Assembly: GCA_026982315.1 (NCBI GenBank) | Contig: JALSHI010000025.1 | Location: forward strand, 144,574 to 208,573 | Direction: 5' to 3' | Source of the DNA: Lysobacterales bacterium | GTDB taxonomy: Bacteria; Pseudomonadota; Gammaproteobacteria; Xanthomonadales; Marinicellaceae | DNA: 64,000 nucleotides | In this document: positions 18,263 to 27,294 of the stretch, in pieces | How the letters are laid out: each line of letters begins with the position of its first letter | Numbering within the stretch: position 1 is the first letter of the stretch | Notes under the pieces: generated by a model | What the model saw: the letters and a program-made list of their open reading frames with translations, nothing else | Told to the model about the DNA's origin: nothing | Database searches by the model: none | Program-made: the position numbers and the translations under genes

Positions 18263-19060
18263 CTATTGTTTTAACCACACAGTAACTGCCAGCACCAAAG
18301 CCAAACCAGCGACCATCACCCATAACCACTGACGCGTCTCTTGCGAGCGCTGGCTGGATGTGACGTTCTCGGGAAGATATTCTTCTGATAGCTGAATATT
18401 ATGCGGATGCGAAGGACTAAACGCCGACATACCGGCGGATCCGGGAATTTCCGCACGAAAGCGCCATTGACCGGATTGCACCACGTCACCGTGGCGCAGG
18501 GTGATTGGCGCATTATTGGCCTTGAAAACCGTGTAGCCATTAACCCGAACAGGACTGTTCAGCTGAGAAGCCTGCCTGCTTTTTTCCGGATATAACACCA
18601 GACCATCGACAACCCCTTGAACCAGAACACCATCACAAGCAATGGCCATGCCGGACTCAACGGCCTGAAAGTGGCCACCGAGCGTTCCACCCAGCCAACG
18701 TAAGCCGATGATTTTATTGGCGCTTCCATGCTGTGGAGTCATGTATTCACCGGGGCGAGCAGTGTTTTCCGGCGTGCAGGCAGCCGAATATTGCACTGGC
18801 AAATCATCCTCACTGACCAATACAAACCGCTTGCCCCCCACAGTCAGCAGATCACCCGGGGTTAGCAAAGCCATTTCTTGCACAGGTCTGTCATTAACGT
18901 ACACAGTTCCGGCATTCACCTGTAATAGCGGCCCGAATGATCTGCGCTGGATGCTGATACGAGTATTCGCTGTACCATTTTCAGACTGAACGGAATAATC
19001 CATTACCCCATTGGCGGGCAGGGTCGTGGACTCACCACTGGTGATATCGTGAAGAATCAT
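18263..19060 (-). CDS. Tail-anchored protein with FHA-like domains
   Basis: A 265-residue protein with no signal peptide. The first region (about residues 40-85) includes a stretch ending VYVNDRPVQEMALLTPGD, and a second (about 165-215) includes VRVNGYTVFKANNAPITL followed by RHGDVVQSGQWRF. Both match the late strands of forkhead-associated domains (hydrophobic-VNG...L..GD.I..G..rf), so I read two FHA-like units. The N-terminal phosphopeptide-binding residues are not obvious. One membrane segment ends the protein (about 244-262, with two residues after it), giving a cytoplasm-facing tail-anchored form. It stands alone and faces icd divergently. FHA domains usually bind phosphothreonine; whether this one does is unknown. 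Confidence 0.55.
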   Translation of the reverse strand: MILHDITSGESTTLPANGVMDYSVQSENGTANTRISIQRRSFGPLLQVNAGTVYVNDRPVQEMALLTPGDLLTVGGKRFVLVSEDDLPVQYSAACTPENTARPGEYMTPQHGSANKIIGLRWLGGTLGGHFQAVESGMAIACDGVLVQGVVDGLVLYPEKSRQASQLNSPVRVNGYTVFKANNAPITLRHGDVVQSGQWRFRAEIPGSAGMSAFSPSHPHNIQLSEEYLPENVTSSQRSQETRQWLWVMVAGLALVLAVTVWLKQ

Positions 19061-19101
19061 ATGGGCATTGTATCGATAAAATAGAACCAGTGCACGGCTT
19101 G

Positions 19102-19126
19102 CACTAATACTGTTGGGGGATTAGTG
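19102..19126. other. Inverted repeat between the FHA-like gene and icd
   Basis: CACTAAT (19102-19108) and ATTAGTG (19120-19126) flank an 11-base centre in the divergent promoter region. It could be an operator for either gene or a weak hairpin. Confidence 0.35.
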
Positions 19127-19293
19127 ACTCGTATCACAACTGATTTATTGAGATGACCACCACTCCTCACAAAATCGGTCAAATGTTCGAATTTGCGATA
19201 AAATGCTTGCGTCCATGATAAACAACGCCCGCCTTGGCTCTTTTATCCGCGGGCATGGCACGTTTTGAACTGCATTACGCCACAGGAGGCCTT

Positions 19294-20541
19294 ATGAATT
19301 TTCAACACATCAAGTATCCGGAAACCGGAGAAAAAATCCGCATCGAAAACAATCAACTGGTGGTACCGGATAACCCCATTTTAGGGTTTATCGAGGGGGA
19401 TGGCATTGGCCCCGATATTACTGGCGCCAGTTTGCGTGTCTGGGATGCGGCCGTAGAAAAGGCCTATGGCAACAAACGAAAAATTCACTGGGCCGAGCTG
19501 TTTTTGGGAGAGAAAGCCAGCAAAATTTACGATGGAGATTATTTCCCGGCCGAAACCCTGGAGGCCATCAAAGACTTGATTGTTTCCATTAAAGGGCCGT
19601 TGACAACGCCGGTTGGGGGCGGTTTTCGCTCTCTGAATGTATCCTTGCGCCAAGAACTGGATCTTTACGCCTGTGTGCGGCCTGTGCGTTACTACGATGG
19701 CGTGCCTTCACCCCTGAAACATCCGGAAGATGTGGACATTGTGATTTTCCGCGAGAATACCGAGGACGTCTATGCCGGTATTGAATATGAGGCGGGCACG
19801 CCGGAAAACGAAAAACTGGCACGTTTTCTGCGCGAAGAGATGGGGGCTGAATTTTTTGAAGGTGCCGGACTGGGCGTTAAGCCCATTAGCGAGTTTGGCA
19901 CCAAACGCCTGGTGCGCAAAGCCATTCAATATGCCATCGGCAATGGCCGTGATAGCGTCACCCTGGTGCACAAAGGCAATATCATGAAGTTCACCGAAGG
20001 GGCATTCCGCAAATGGGGTTATGAAGTGGCCGCCGAGGAATTTGGCGACCAAACCATCACCGAACAAGAGTTGTGGGACAAATACGATGGTAAAAAGCCC
20101 GAAGGCAAAGTGGTTATCAAAGACCGCATAGCGGATATTATGTTTCAACTGTTGATGCTGCGCCCGGCAGAGTTCGATGTGCTGGCTTCGCCAAATCTGA
20201 ACGGCGATTACTTGTCGGATGCGGCCGCCGCGGAAGTAGGGGGCATGGGTATCGCCCCTGGCGCCAATATGGCGGATTTTATTGCTGTTTTCGAAGCCAC
20301 CCACGGCACAGCGCCCAAATACACTAACCTGAACAAGGTGAACCCCAGCTCGTTGATGTTTTCCGGTGCCATGATGCTGGAGTATATTGGTTGGAACGAA
20401 GCCGCGGATAAAATTTATCAGGCCTTTCCAAAAGTGATTGCTGACAAGACAGTCACCTATGATTTTGCCCGCTTGATGGATGGCGCCACCAAAGTTGGCA
20501 CGCGTGAATTCGCTGATGCCATCATTGCGAAAATGGACTAA
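19294..20541 (+). CDS. icd: NADP-dependent isocitrate dehydrogenase
   Basis: A 415-residue homologue of E. coli Icd (416). It converts isocitrate and NADP+ to 2-oxoglutarate, CO2 and NADPH in the TCA cycle. Visible signatures are [15 protein letters not shown] near the start, [19 protein letters not shown] (the substrate loop with the serine phosphorylated by AceK in E. coli), [45 protein letters not shown] and ATHGTAPKY. The start at 19294 is set by CAGGAGG at 19282-19288; an in-frame ATG at 19234 has no ribosome site and adds non-conserved residues. It is transcribed alone. Confidence 0.95.
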   Translation: MNFQHIKYPETGEKIRIENNQLVVPDNPILGFIEGDGIGPDITGASLRVWDAAVEKAYGNKRKIHWAELFLGEKASKIYDGDYFPAETLEAIKDLIVSIKGPLTTPVGGGFRSLNVSLRQELDLYACVRPVRYYDGVPSPLKHPEDVDIVIFRENTEDVYAGIEYEAGTPENEKLARFLREEMGAEFFEGAGLGVKPISEFGTKRLVRKAIQYAIGNGRDSVTLVHKGNIMKFTEGAFRKWGYEVAAEEFGDQTITEQELWDKYDGKKPEGKVVIKDRIADIMFQLLMLRPAEFDVLASPNLNGDYLSDAAAAEVGGMGIAPGANMADFIAVFEATHGTAPKYTNLNKVNPSSLMFSGAMMLEYIGWNEAADKIYQAFPKVIADKTVTYDFARLMDGATKVGTREFADAIIAKMD

Positions 20542-20567
20542 TCAACAAAGTCATCTGTCAAAGACCC

Positions 20568-20592
20568 TGGCCCTGACATGCTATCAGGGCCA
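20568..20592 (+). terminator. Strong hairpin after icd
   Basis: TGGCCCTGA (20568-20576), 7-base loop, TCAGGGCCA (20584-20592): a perfect 9-bp stem 27 bases after the icd stop. A weak pyrimidine-rich tail (TCTCGTCTCTT) follows rather than a clean T-run, so it may be a weak terminator or an mRNA-stabilising end. Confidence 0.6.
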
Positions 20593-20713
20593 GATCTCGT
20601 CTCTTGACAAGCCGTCAGCAGCATTAAAAAATCCAGACTGGGTTTTTGGCGCAATGCTGTTTGTTTTTTGTCGGTACTACTCACATCAAACAGGCCAGCA
20701 CACCATTGAGCCA

Positions 20714-20756
20714 TGGATTCCGAGTTTCGGGCTTAGCTCACACTCGACTGGAATGA
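20714..20756 (-). repeat. Dispersed repeat, family B, decayed inverted copy
   Basis: TGGATTCCGAGTTTCG at the left and CACTCGACTGGAATGA at the right correspond to family B read on the minus strand, with several substitutions. Confidence 0.55.
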
Positions 20757-20780
20757 GAAGGAAAAGGGCAGCCCGGAATA

Positions 20781-20805
20781 GATTCCCGCTTTCGTGGGAA
20801 TGACG
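20781..20805 (+). repeat. Dispersed palindromic repeat, family A, copy 2
   Basis: GATTCCCGC, TTTC, GTGGGAATGACG. One arm base is changed relative to copy 1. It directly follows a GCCCGGAATA fragment of family B. Confidence 0.75.
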
Positions 20806-20885
20806 AATAGGTGCAGAAATGACCATGTGAGGACAAGGATGACGGTATGGGGTAGGAATGACGGCAATAATGGAGTCACCGGCCT

Positions 20886-20912
20886 GGATTCCCGCGTTCG
20901 CGGGAATGACGG
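20886..20912 (+). repeat. Dispersed palindromic repeat, family A, copy 3
   Basis: Arms ATTCCCGCG and CGCGGGAAT around TT, then GACGG. The centre differs from copy 1 (GTTC instead of TTTC) but the arms still pair perfectly, which suggests selection on the palindrome. Confidence 0.78.
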
Positions 20913-20945
20913 GGGTGCTGTTATTCTGGGCGGCTTCCCCTTTCT

Positions 20946-20983
20946 CGTCATTCCGGGCGAGCGGAGCGAGACCCGGAATCCAT
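20946..20983 (+). repeat. Dispersed repeat, family B, copy 3
   Basis: The same arms as the copies near 15 kb, but the centre is GCGGAGCGAG rather than GCACAAGCGAG. Arms CGTCATTCCGGG and CCCGGAATCCA are intact. Confidence 0.78.
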
Positions 20984-21343
20984 TTCCCCAGGCGGTACGA
21001 CCCAGCCAACAGGCACATAACCACCACTTCGCTAAATGTCACCCGCCCGGAATAACGAAGGAGTCGGCTGCCTGCAATGACTGAAAAAGAGGCGAGTCGT
21101 CATTTGCGATTTTCCCGAAAAAGCAGGAATCCATACAGCCTCTTTTCATATTTCACTGTTATTGACCGCAAACGGTGGGGTAACGGGCCTTTTAGCCCGT
21201 CCATAGTCCTGATGACCATCAGGATTTACGGGTCACGGAGCTTGTGCGGTACTTGTCTGGAAATGAACAAAAACCAAATCCTGACAATGACACGTCAAGG
21301 GAATCTTGATCTTGTAGTTGAGAGTTGTAACAGCGACCCATTT

Positions 21344-21370
21344 CCGTCATTCTCGCGGAAGCGGGAATCC
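21344..21370 (-). repeat. Dispersed palindromic repeat, family A, inverted copy
   Basis: CCGTCATTCTCGCGG followed by AAGCGGGAATCC is family A on the opposite strand with one arm mismatch. Confidence 0.65.
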
Positions 21371-21446
21371 AGAATGAGGAACCAGCGGTTTTCATACCCG
21401 AAGAGCCCTTGGATACTGCTTAAATCCCCCTAGACCTTAACCGCGT

Positions 21447-21460
21447 ATAATATATATTAT
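21447..21460. other. AT-only 14-base palindrome
   Basis: ATAATATATATTAT is a perfect palindrome made only of A and T in otherwise balanced DNA, just beyond the 3' end of the membrane-protein operon. It might be a protein site or a promoter element (a TATAAT is contained), but no gene starts nearby. Confidence 0.3.
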
Positions 21461-21546
21461 GTTAAATCAGGAATGCCGCGATGCTAACAACAAGGCGCAC
21501 ACTCCTCAGGGAGTACACCGCACAGAAACCTTTTGCAGGTGTTATC

Positions 21547-23034
21547 TCACTTATTAGGCGTATTTTCAGCATTTGTCCTGTTCAGGTTGTCAATTATCGC
21601 CCAAAACATGGTCGTTACCACCAAAGGATACACTGGCAATAGCAAACGGTTGGATGAGGTAAAGCTTTGGGCAAACTGGTGAAAACTGGTCAGGCTATAC
21701 AGGGAAATCACGACCAGTAAATAGCTGCCACTCAATAACACCATAAAGGTAAAAGCCGGCACTTGCTGGCGCAGGCGATACGCATAAATAAACAAAACGG
21801 GTAAAGCCAGCCAAACCAAAAGCCAGTTGCGACTGAACAGCAAGCCTTCAAGCCAGGGGCTGATATCACCGAAGCGGCCAATTTGTATGATGCCGAACCC
21901 TGGCAACTGCCACTGCTGCCGGGTAAAATGCCAAGTGCCCACAGCACTGTCAATGGAAATCGGAAAACTCAACCAGAACGTGATTGATAACAGCGTAATA
22001 CCGGCCAGAACCCACAAGGCGTAGCGACGCTTTTGGCGTTGTATCCCATAGAAAACCAGTACACACAGCAGCATATCAAACCAGCCAAACAGTTTGATAA
22101 ACGGCAGTGCGCAAAGAAACCCAAAAGCCATGTAGCGGTACGCAACATGCCGTGTTTGTTGCCATAATGCAAAGCACGCCACAGCTAGCCACAAATAGAC
22201 CGCCAGCAGAATATCCGCATACCCGGCAAAAAACATATGCTGCCACCATAAGGGCGATCCCAACAAGAGTAATACAGCTAATGCCGCAATCAGCCGGCAT
22301 TCTGAGTGGTTTTGTCTACATTGAAATATCAAAAAGCCATAAATGCCCATGGCCAAAAAACCACCGCTTAATGGCCAGATTATTCCGCTTCCCTGCTCCA
22401 CACCATCACTGAAATGCGAAAAGAACGCATAAATAAGCCCGACAGCATCGGGATAATGCCACATATGTGAGGCATATACCGATGCAGAACCTGTTGCTTC
22501 AATCCATTCGTCAGGCGAAACAATGGACGCACCCAGTCCGGCATGGCGCCAGATTTTCGCTTTGGCCACCCAGCCAGACCAGGCATCCCAGGCTAGTAAA
22601 GGCAGCCCATTGGCTTGTAGCGCAGTCACAAGAACCCATGTCGTGGCCACTAATAGCAGCAATCCAGTGATCCAGGTGGAACCGCGCGGTGAACGACCGA
22701 GTGCGGCAAGAGCAGCCTGCCCGGGCATCCCTGACCACTGCTTGGCACTGCCCTGCCCTTGGGGTCGCCCAGACCACCACAACCAGAAAATCACCACAGT
22801 AGCCATAACATGGAGTCCTGTTATCAGCCAGACAGCCATTACCATGGCATTCTCGGCAGGCAGCCATTGCAAAAGATTCAGCAGCAGGATATCCAGGAAA
22901 AGCCCTGAAAAATAAGCCATGCTAAAGGCCAATGCCTTGTTGCCGGGCGGAACCTGAAACAGGCACCGTAACAAGCAATATCCGCCTGGCAGGGTAACAA
23001 ATAACGCAAAGAAAAGCTGTGTCAGCAGATTCAT
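21547..23034 (-). CDS. Polytopic membrane protein, GT-C glycosyltransferase-like
   Basis: About 495 residues from the ATG at 23034, chosen because it overlaps the stop of the upstream gene (ATGA, 23031-23034). There are roughly eleven to thirteen hydrophobic segments. A large loop after the fourth or fifth segment holds LLAWDAWSGWVAKAKIW and, further on, SHMWHYPDAVGLIYAF. An acidic WDAW-type loop followed by such a Tyr-Pro motif is characteristic of GT-C fold enzymes, which use lipid-linked sugars at the periplasmic face. Its operon carries genes for UDP-sugar and lipid-linked sugar synthesis, which supports a role in surface glycan modification. The donor and acceptor cannot be read from the sequence. 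Confidence 0.6.
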   Translation of the reverse strand: MNLLTQLFFALFVTLPGGYCLLRCLFQVPPGNKALAFSMAYFSGLFLDILLLNLLQWLPAENAMVMAVWLITGLHVMATVVIFWLWWSGRPQGQGSAKQWSGMPGQAALAALGRSPRGSTWITGLLLLVATTWVLVTALQANGLPLLAWDAWSGWVAKAKIWRHAGLGASIVSPDEWIEATGSASVYASHMWHYPDAVGLIYAFFSHFSDGVEQGSGIIWPLSGGFLAMGIYGFLIFQCRQNHSECRLIAALAVLLLLGSPLWWQHMFFAGYADILLAVYLWLAVACFALWQQTRHVAYRYMAFGFLCALPFIKLFGWFDMLLCVLVFYGIQRQKRRYALWVLAGITLLSITFWLSFPISIDSAVGTWHFTRQQWQLPGFGIIQIGRFGDISPWLEGLLFSRNWLLVWLALPVLFIYAYRLRQQVPAFTFMVLLSGSYLLVVISLYSLTSFHQFAQSFTSSNRLLLPVYPLVVTTMFWAIIDNLNRTNAENTPNK

Positions 23035-24278
23035 TGTGCTGTCTCTTTTGCCGTCTTGATTGTCACCAGCCACCAGTCTGCGCTAGCGCGCGTCACGTTG
23101 GCACCCAAACCTTTTTTCTGCGCTTGATGCAATAATTCATTGAATTCGGATTTTTTGCGGGAAGGAGTCAGATAGACCTGTCCGGGAGCCAAGTGCTCAG
23201 CCATTTCCGTTGTCCATCCGGGAAACCACATGCTGTTACGGGGTAACAAATACCAGTACAGCCGCAGTGCCTCATAGTCATTATCCAGGATATAGATCTT
23301 TTCATTTCCAGGCGGTTGGCCTTTTTCCTGGGACAAGAGCGTCTGTATCACGATGCCAAGAGACTGGTCGCTGGTAAGCATTGGTTCGCCAGCGATCGTG
23401 CGACTTTTGGGGCTCTCTGTGGCCCATTGGCTGGTGTGATACCACTGTGGCATGCTCAGAATGATCAGGGCCAGACTTCCGCCTGCCACGGCTGAAAAAA
23501 AATCGGGAAAATGCCACTGATGGCGAAACCAACGCCACATTATCAGCACAACCAATGTCAAAAAAACCACTGCGGTGGGTGTGGCATAAGATGGAATCTG
23601 TGTGGAATACGGCAAGTGATTGATATCCCCGTAGCGTGGCGGCTGCCAGGCCAACCACGCATGCCATTGATGCCGAATGGCCTGCCACAGATCCGGTGCA
23701 GGAAAACGAATGTCTTTAATGGTGATACCTTCTTCCGGGGTCCCCGACCAACCCAGAGGAAATAGTGGCTCAACCACAAGCCCCAGCCGGATGATCCTTC
23801 CTTGCCAGCCATCGACTAGTGATAAATCTGTTAAAGAAACCCCGTTAACCGGCTGATTAATAACAAAAAAATGAGGGCTTTTTCTGTCCGATGAATACCA
23901 GGCCAGTCGATATTGCCAATGCTCGCTGGCGTTGGGCAGTTCAACTTCCAATAAAGGATGGAGACTGGCGTCAAAGTCCGGTAAAGGAATGGCCAAGGCC
24001 ACTGTCTGGGATGCGTCAGGCAGATAAGTGTCCGCCTTATCGGCCAGTAAATAGCCACTCACCAGTTGAACCGGTACAGGACCCAGCTCTTCTTTTTCCA
24101 GTTTTCCGCTCTGCCACCAATGCCGATGGGAAAAAAAAGCAACGGCCACAAAAATGATTAAAAAACTGACAGTCGCCACCAGCAGGATTTCACCGGGTCG
24201 ACGACCACGGGAAACCGGAGGCATCGTGTCATTTTTCTCGGATTTTGAAGCACTCCGATTCATCACAGAGTCAGTCAC
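23031..24278 (-). CDS. Unrecognised membrane protein coupled to the GT-C-like gene
   Basis: A 415-residue protein I cannot place in a family. A hydrophobic segment lies at about residues 31-49, followed by a long extracytoplasmic-type region (about 50-225) and two more membrane segments (about 230-248 and 262-280). The C-terminal third (about 290-415) is soluble and contains KIYILDNDYEALRLYWYLLP, which resembles the periplasmic part of some membrane glycosyltransferases where a nucleotide-free sugar lipid is handled. Its stop overlaps the next gene's start, so the two products are probably partners. The start may be the ATG at 24278 or at 24263. Confidence 0.5.
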   Translation of the reverse strand: MTDSVMNRSASKSEKNDTMPPVSRGRRPGEILLVATVSFLIIFVAVAFFSHRHWWQSGKLEKEELGPVPVQLVSGYLLADKADTYLPDASQTVALAIPLPDFDASLHPLLEVELPNASEHWQYRLAWYSSDRKSPHFFVINQPVNGVSLTDLSLVDGWQGRIIRLGLVVEPLFPLGWSGTPEEGITIKDIRFPAPDLWQAIRHQWHAWLAWQPPRYGDINHLPYSTQIPSYATPTAVVFLTLVVLIMWRWFRHQWHFPDFFSAVAGGSLALIILSMPQWYHTSQWATESPKSRTIAGEPMLTSDQSLGIVIQTLLSQEKGQPPGNEKIYILDNDYEALRLYWYLLPRNSMWFPGWTTEMAEHLAPGQVYLTPSRKKSEFNELLHQAQKKGLGANVTRASADWWLVTIKTAKETAQ

Positions 24279-24336
24279 AAGCGATCGCCTATTGTTTTAC
24301 ACCTTTCCAACCACGGACTTTACCCGGCATCGGATT

Positions 24337-24561
24337 TCAGTAATGCGGGGGGATTTCCTTGTTTGGGTCAAAGGGAGAGATGCCGCTATCGTCATCTTCG
24401 GCATGTGCCTTTTGCGCCAGAAGTTGCCGAACCTGACGCTTCAGTGTATCCAGTTGTTTGTGCTGGTGAGCCACATATTGCTCCAGGCGTTCCATATTTT
24501 GTTCCAGATAGGCCTGATGGATTTCCAGGGTTTCCAGATGCTGTTGCAGTTCCTTGTTCAT
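24337..24561 (-). CDS. slyX: SlyX family protein
   Basis: A 74-residue protein that is almost wholly coiled coil (heptads through residues 1-50, EIHQAYLEQNMERLEQYV) with a short acidic tail ending in PPHY, the exact C-terminal signature of SlyX. E. coli SlyX has 72 residues; its function is not settled. Its ATG overlaps the galU stop (ATGA at 24558-24561), so it is a downstream member of the envelope operon here instead of lying near fkpA/slyD. Confidence 0.88.
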   Translation of the reverse strand: MNKELQQHLETLEIHQAYLEQNMERLEQYVAHQHKQLDTLKRQVRQLLAQKAHAEDDDSGISPFDPNKEIPPHY

Positions 24562-25427
24562 GCGCTTTTTTCCCTGAGAAGCACCGCCAGTTCATCCAGG
24601 GTCAGCGTGCCATCAGCCAGCGCTGTGGCCACCGTGGCTTGCACATAGCCTTTTTTATGGCCGCAGTCATAACGTTCTCCTTGCAATTGACGCGCAATCA
24701 AGCCCTTATCAGTCAACAGTTTTTTCAATGCATCGGTCAGCTGAATTTCGCCGCCATCATCAATGGCTGTTTCGGCCAGAAAAGGAAAAATCGCATCACT
24801 TAGAACATATCGCCCAATAACGCCGTAACAGGATGGGGCGTCATGCGGCTGGGGTTTTTCCACAATTTCATTGACTTGTGCGCAGTCATGACGCCATTCA
24901 TCTATACCGACAACGCCGTAGCGGCTCAGATGTTGTTGGGGAACCACTTCCACACTGACCGTACTGCAGCCACTGCTTTGGGCGGTTTCAATCAAGGCGG
25001 CGGTGGTGTTAACCGTTGAGCGGATATAGTCATCGGCCAAAATAACCGCAAAAAACTCGTCCTGGATAATCGGCCGAGCCTGTAAAACCGCGTGCCCCAA
25101 CCCCAATGGCTCTCCCTGAGGGATAAAAATGCGGGTCACACGATCCGGCAGGGTATCCAGCTTTTCCACCAATTCGTGCTTGTTCTGTTGCAGAAATTTC
25201 TGCCGCAGCATGGGACGCGGATCAAAATGATCGCTAATGGCATGCTTGCTGGCGCTGGTAATAAAAATCAGGGTATCAATGCCCGCTGCCACGGCCTCTT
25301 CTACCGCATGTTGTATTAGGGGTTTATCCACAATGGGCAGCATTTCCTTGGGGATTGACTTGGTGGCCGGGAGAAAGCGGGTTCCCATGCCTCCAACGGG
25401 AAAAACAGCTTTAGTGATGGGTTTCAT
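24558..25427 (-). CDS. galU: UTP-glucose-1-phosphate uridylyltransferase
   Basis: A 289-residue GalU that makes UDP-glucose from UTP and glucose-1-phosphate, the precursor for LPS core, capsule and UDP-glucuronate. It opens with KAVFPVGGMGTRFLPATKSIPKEMLP, written here as the nucleotide loop GGMGTRFLPATK and the SIPKEMLP block; VEKP and GEIQLTDAL, both conserved in the family, follow later. Length is typical. It overlaps the upstream dehydratase gene by 17 bases and slyX by 4, in a minus-strand envelope operon. Confidence 0.94.
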   Translation of the reverse strand: MKPITKAVFPVGGMGTRFLPATKSIPKEMLPIVDKPLIQHAVEEAVAAGIDTLIFITSASKHAISDHFDPRPMLRQKFLQQNKHELVEKLDTLPDRVTRIFIPQGEPLGLGHAVLQARPIIQDEFFAVILADDYIRSTVNTTAALIETAQSSGCSTVSVEVVPQQHLSRYGVVGIDEWRHDCAQVNEIVEKPQPHDAPSCYGVIGRYVLSDAIFPFLAETAIDDGGEIQLTDALKKLLTDKGLIARQLQGERYDCGHKKGYVQATVATALADGTLTLDELAVLLREKSA

Positions 25428-27282
25428 GGGGTGCTACCGTTGAAAGATGCGGAAAGGTGTCGGGCCGGTACTCAGGCACCAGGCGCTGCATCTGGCGTTT
25501 CAGACGCGCAGCATCGAATTGCCGGGCCAGTTGCAGGGCTCTTTCCAGTTGTTGGATAAAATCTGAACCGACCTGGGTGGACGACTTGATGCCATGTAAT
25601 TTCCCATGGACCACACTGGCAAGCTGCTCCACATCGTAAAACAGCTGCTCGGTGAGTTTTTCACCGGCGCGCAAGCCGGTAAAGTGAATGGCAATATCCT
25701 GATGTGGAACTTTCCCTGCCAGTCGGATCATCAGTTCCGCCAGCTCAAGAATATTGATGGGATCGCCCATATCCAGCAGCACCGTATCGTAATCGCCGGT
25801 CAGTATGGCGCTATGCAGGATAAGCTGGGCGGCCTCCTCGATGGTCATAAAATAACGCGTCATTTCCGGGTGCGTTACTGTCACCGGGCCACCGGCGGCA
25901 ATCTGCTCATGGAAAAGCGGCACCACAGAGCCGGCAGAACCCAGCACATTGCCAAAGCGCACCACGCGATAGCGGGTATCGGAGCGTGCATTTTTCCACT
26001 GGCAGTATTTTTCTGCAATCCGCTTGGTGGCACCCATGACGTTATGGGGGTGCACCGCCTTGTCGGTGGAAATCAAGATCATATCAGACACACCAAACTG
26101 GTGGCATAAATCCGCGACCACACAAGTCCCCTGCACATTATTGATAAAGGCTTCACATGGCATGTCTTCCAGCAGAGGCACATGCTTGTAAGCGGCGGCA
26201 TGAAACACCACATCCGGTCGCCCAAGCTGGAAAATATGCTGCATATGGGCCCGGTCAGTGACATCTGCCAGTACGGGCTTCAGTAAAGACTCGGAAAAAT
26301 GTCGCCTGAGCTCGCGTTCAATACAATAAAGATTGAATTCCGACTGATCCACCACTGTCAACTGTGCGACATTCAAAGCCGCCAATTGCCGGCAGAGTTC
26401 AGAACCAATGGATCCGCCACCGCCTGTGACCAGCACAGACCGCCCCTGCAACTGTTCGGATACAGCTTGCCATTCCAGCGATACCGGATCGCGGCCCAGC
26501 AAATCCTCAATCGTCAAAGGCTGTAGCTGGCTAAAAACATCACCGGCATCAAGGCGGTCCGGATTGGGCAGAACATGGATCCGGCATGGCTGGTCCTTGA
26601 GTTGGCTTACCAGAGATTGCAAGACCTTGGGGGCAGAAACATCCAGCGCCAGAATCAACGCTTCTGCGCCGGTTTTTTTGACCAGATCGCCCACATCGTC
26701 AAGACTGCCCAGAATTTTTATGCCACGCAAACGGGCGCCAGCCAAGTGCGGATTTTCCGCCACAACACCCCGTACATCAAATTGACCGCTGGCTGTTGCA
26801 TGGCGAATGAATAAGTCTGCCAGACGCCCTGCTCCAACCACCAGTACTGGCGTGCGCTTGCGCGTGGATAATTGTCCCTGGCGCTTGTCCTTCCAGATGC
26901 GATAAAGCAAACGCGGTGCGCCCCACAGCACCATTAAAATGAAAGGATAAAGCAGCAGAACCGACCGGGGAACACCCTCCAGCCGGTTAAACAGAAACAG
27001 ACCAACGGCAATGGCCAAAGTCCCAAAAACAGCGGATTTGGTGATATTGATGAGATCCGGAATACTCGCAAAGCGCCATAATCCCCGATAAAGGTTAAAG
27101 TACCAGGCCACCACACCCTGAATCGCGATCACCAGGATAATTTCCGGTGAAAACAAATCCACTTGCGGGGCTTGGGGCCATATGCTGTAGCGAATGCCAT
27201 AGGCAATCACCCAGGCAAGCCAGGCCATAAAAAGGTCATGCAGCACAATAGCCAGCCGTGGATGAAGAATCTTTTTGAGCAT
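25411..27282 (-). CDS. WbpM/FlaA1-family membrane nucleotide-sugar 4,6-dehydratase
   Basis: A 623-residue protein with four membrane segments in the first 125 residues, a CoA-binding-like Rossmann domain (about 145-270) and an SDR dehydratase domain. The NAD loop is TGGGGSIG (286-293) and the active site STDKAVHPHNVMGATKR (405-421) has Met416 in place of the usual SDR tyrosine with Lys420, the form seen in WbpM, PglF and CapD. Such enzymes convert UDP-GlcNAc to its 4-keto-6-deoxy derivative for O-antigen, capsule or glycan synthesis. It follows a WecA/WbpL-type transferase gene by 12 bases, the same partnership as wbpL-wbpM in Pseudomonas. Confidence 0.9.
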   Translation of the reverse strand: MLKKILHPRLAIVLHDLFMAWLAWVIAYGIRYSIWPQAPQVDLFSPEIILVIAIQGVVAWYFNLYRGLWRFASIPDLINITKSAVFGTLAIAVGLFLFNRLEGVPRSVLLLYPFILMVLWGAPRLLYRIWKDKRQGQLSTRKRTPVLVVGAGRLADLFIRHATASGQFDVRGVVAENPHLAGARLRGIKILGSLDDVGDLVKKTGAEALILALDVSAPKVLQSLVSQLKDQPCRIHVLPNPDRLDAGDVFSQLQPLTIEDLLGRDPVSLEWQAVSEQLQGRSVLVTGGGGSIGSELCRQLAALNVAQLTVVDQSEFNLYCIERELRRHFSESLLKPVLADVTDRAHMQHIFQLGRPDVVFHAAAYKHVPLLEDMPCEAFINNVQGTCVVADLCHQFGVSDMILISTDKAVHPHNVMGATKRIAEKYCQWKNARSDTRYRVVRFGNVLGSAGSVVPLFHEQIAAGGPVTVTHPEMTRYFMTIEEAAQLILHSAILTGDYDTVLLDMGDPINILELAELMIRLAGKVPHQDIAIHFTGLRAGEKLTEQLFYDVEQLASVVHGKLHGIKSSTQVGSDFIQQLERALQLARQFDAARLKRQMQRLVPEYRPDTFPHLSTVAPHETHH

Positions 27283-27294
27283 GCGGTTATTGTA

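Larger units (their letters stand above)
20593..21546. other. Gene-free region with dispersed repeats and small inverted repeats
   Basis: About 950 bases without a credible gene, between icd and the convergently oriented 3' end of the membrane-protein operon. It contains copies of repeat families A and B (listed separately), a hairpin ACGGGC/GCCCGT (21183-21200), an inverted repeat TCCTGATG/CATCAGGA (21207-21224), and an AT-only palindrome at 21447-21460. Short open frames here cross the repeats and are not convincing. The region looks like a landing zone for small elements. Confidence 0.65.

Noticed and set aside
14781..21400. CRISPR-like array
   Set aside because: The repeats are palindromic, irregularly spaced, in both orientations and of two types, with no unique equal spacers and no cas genes.
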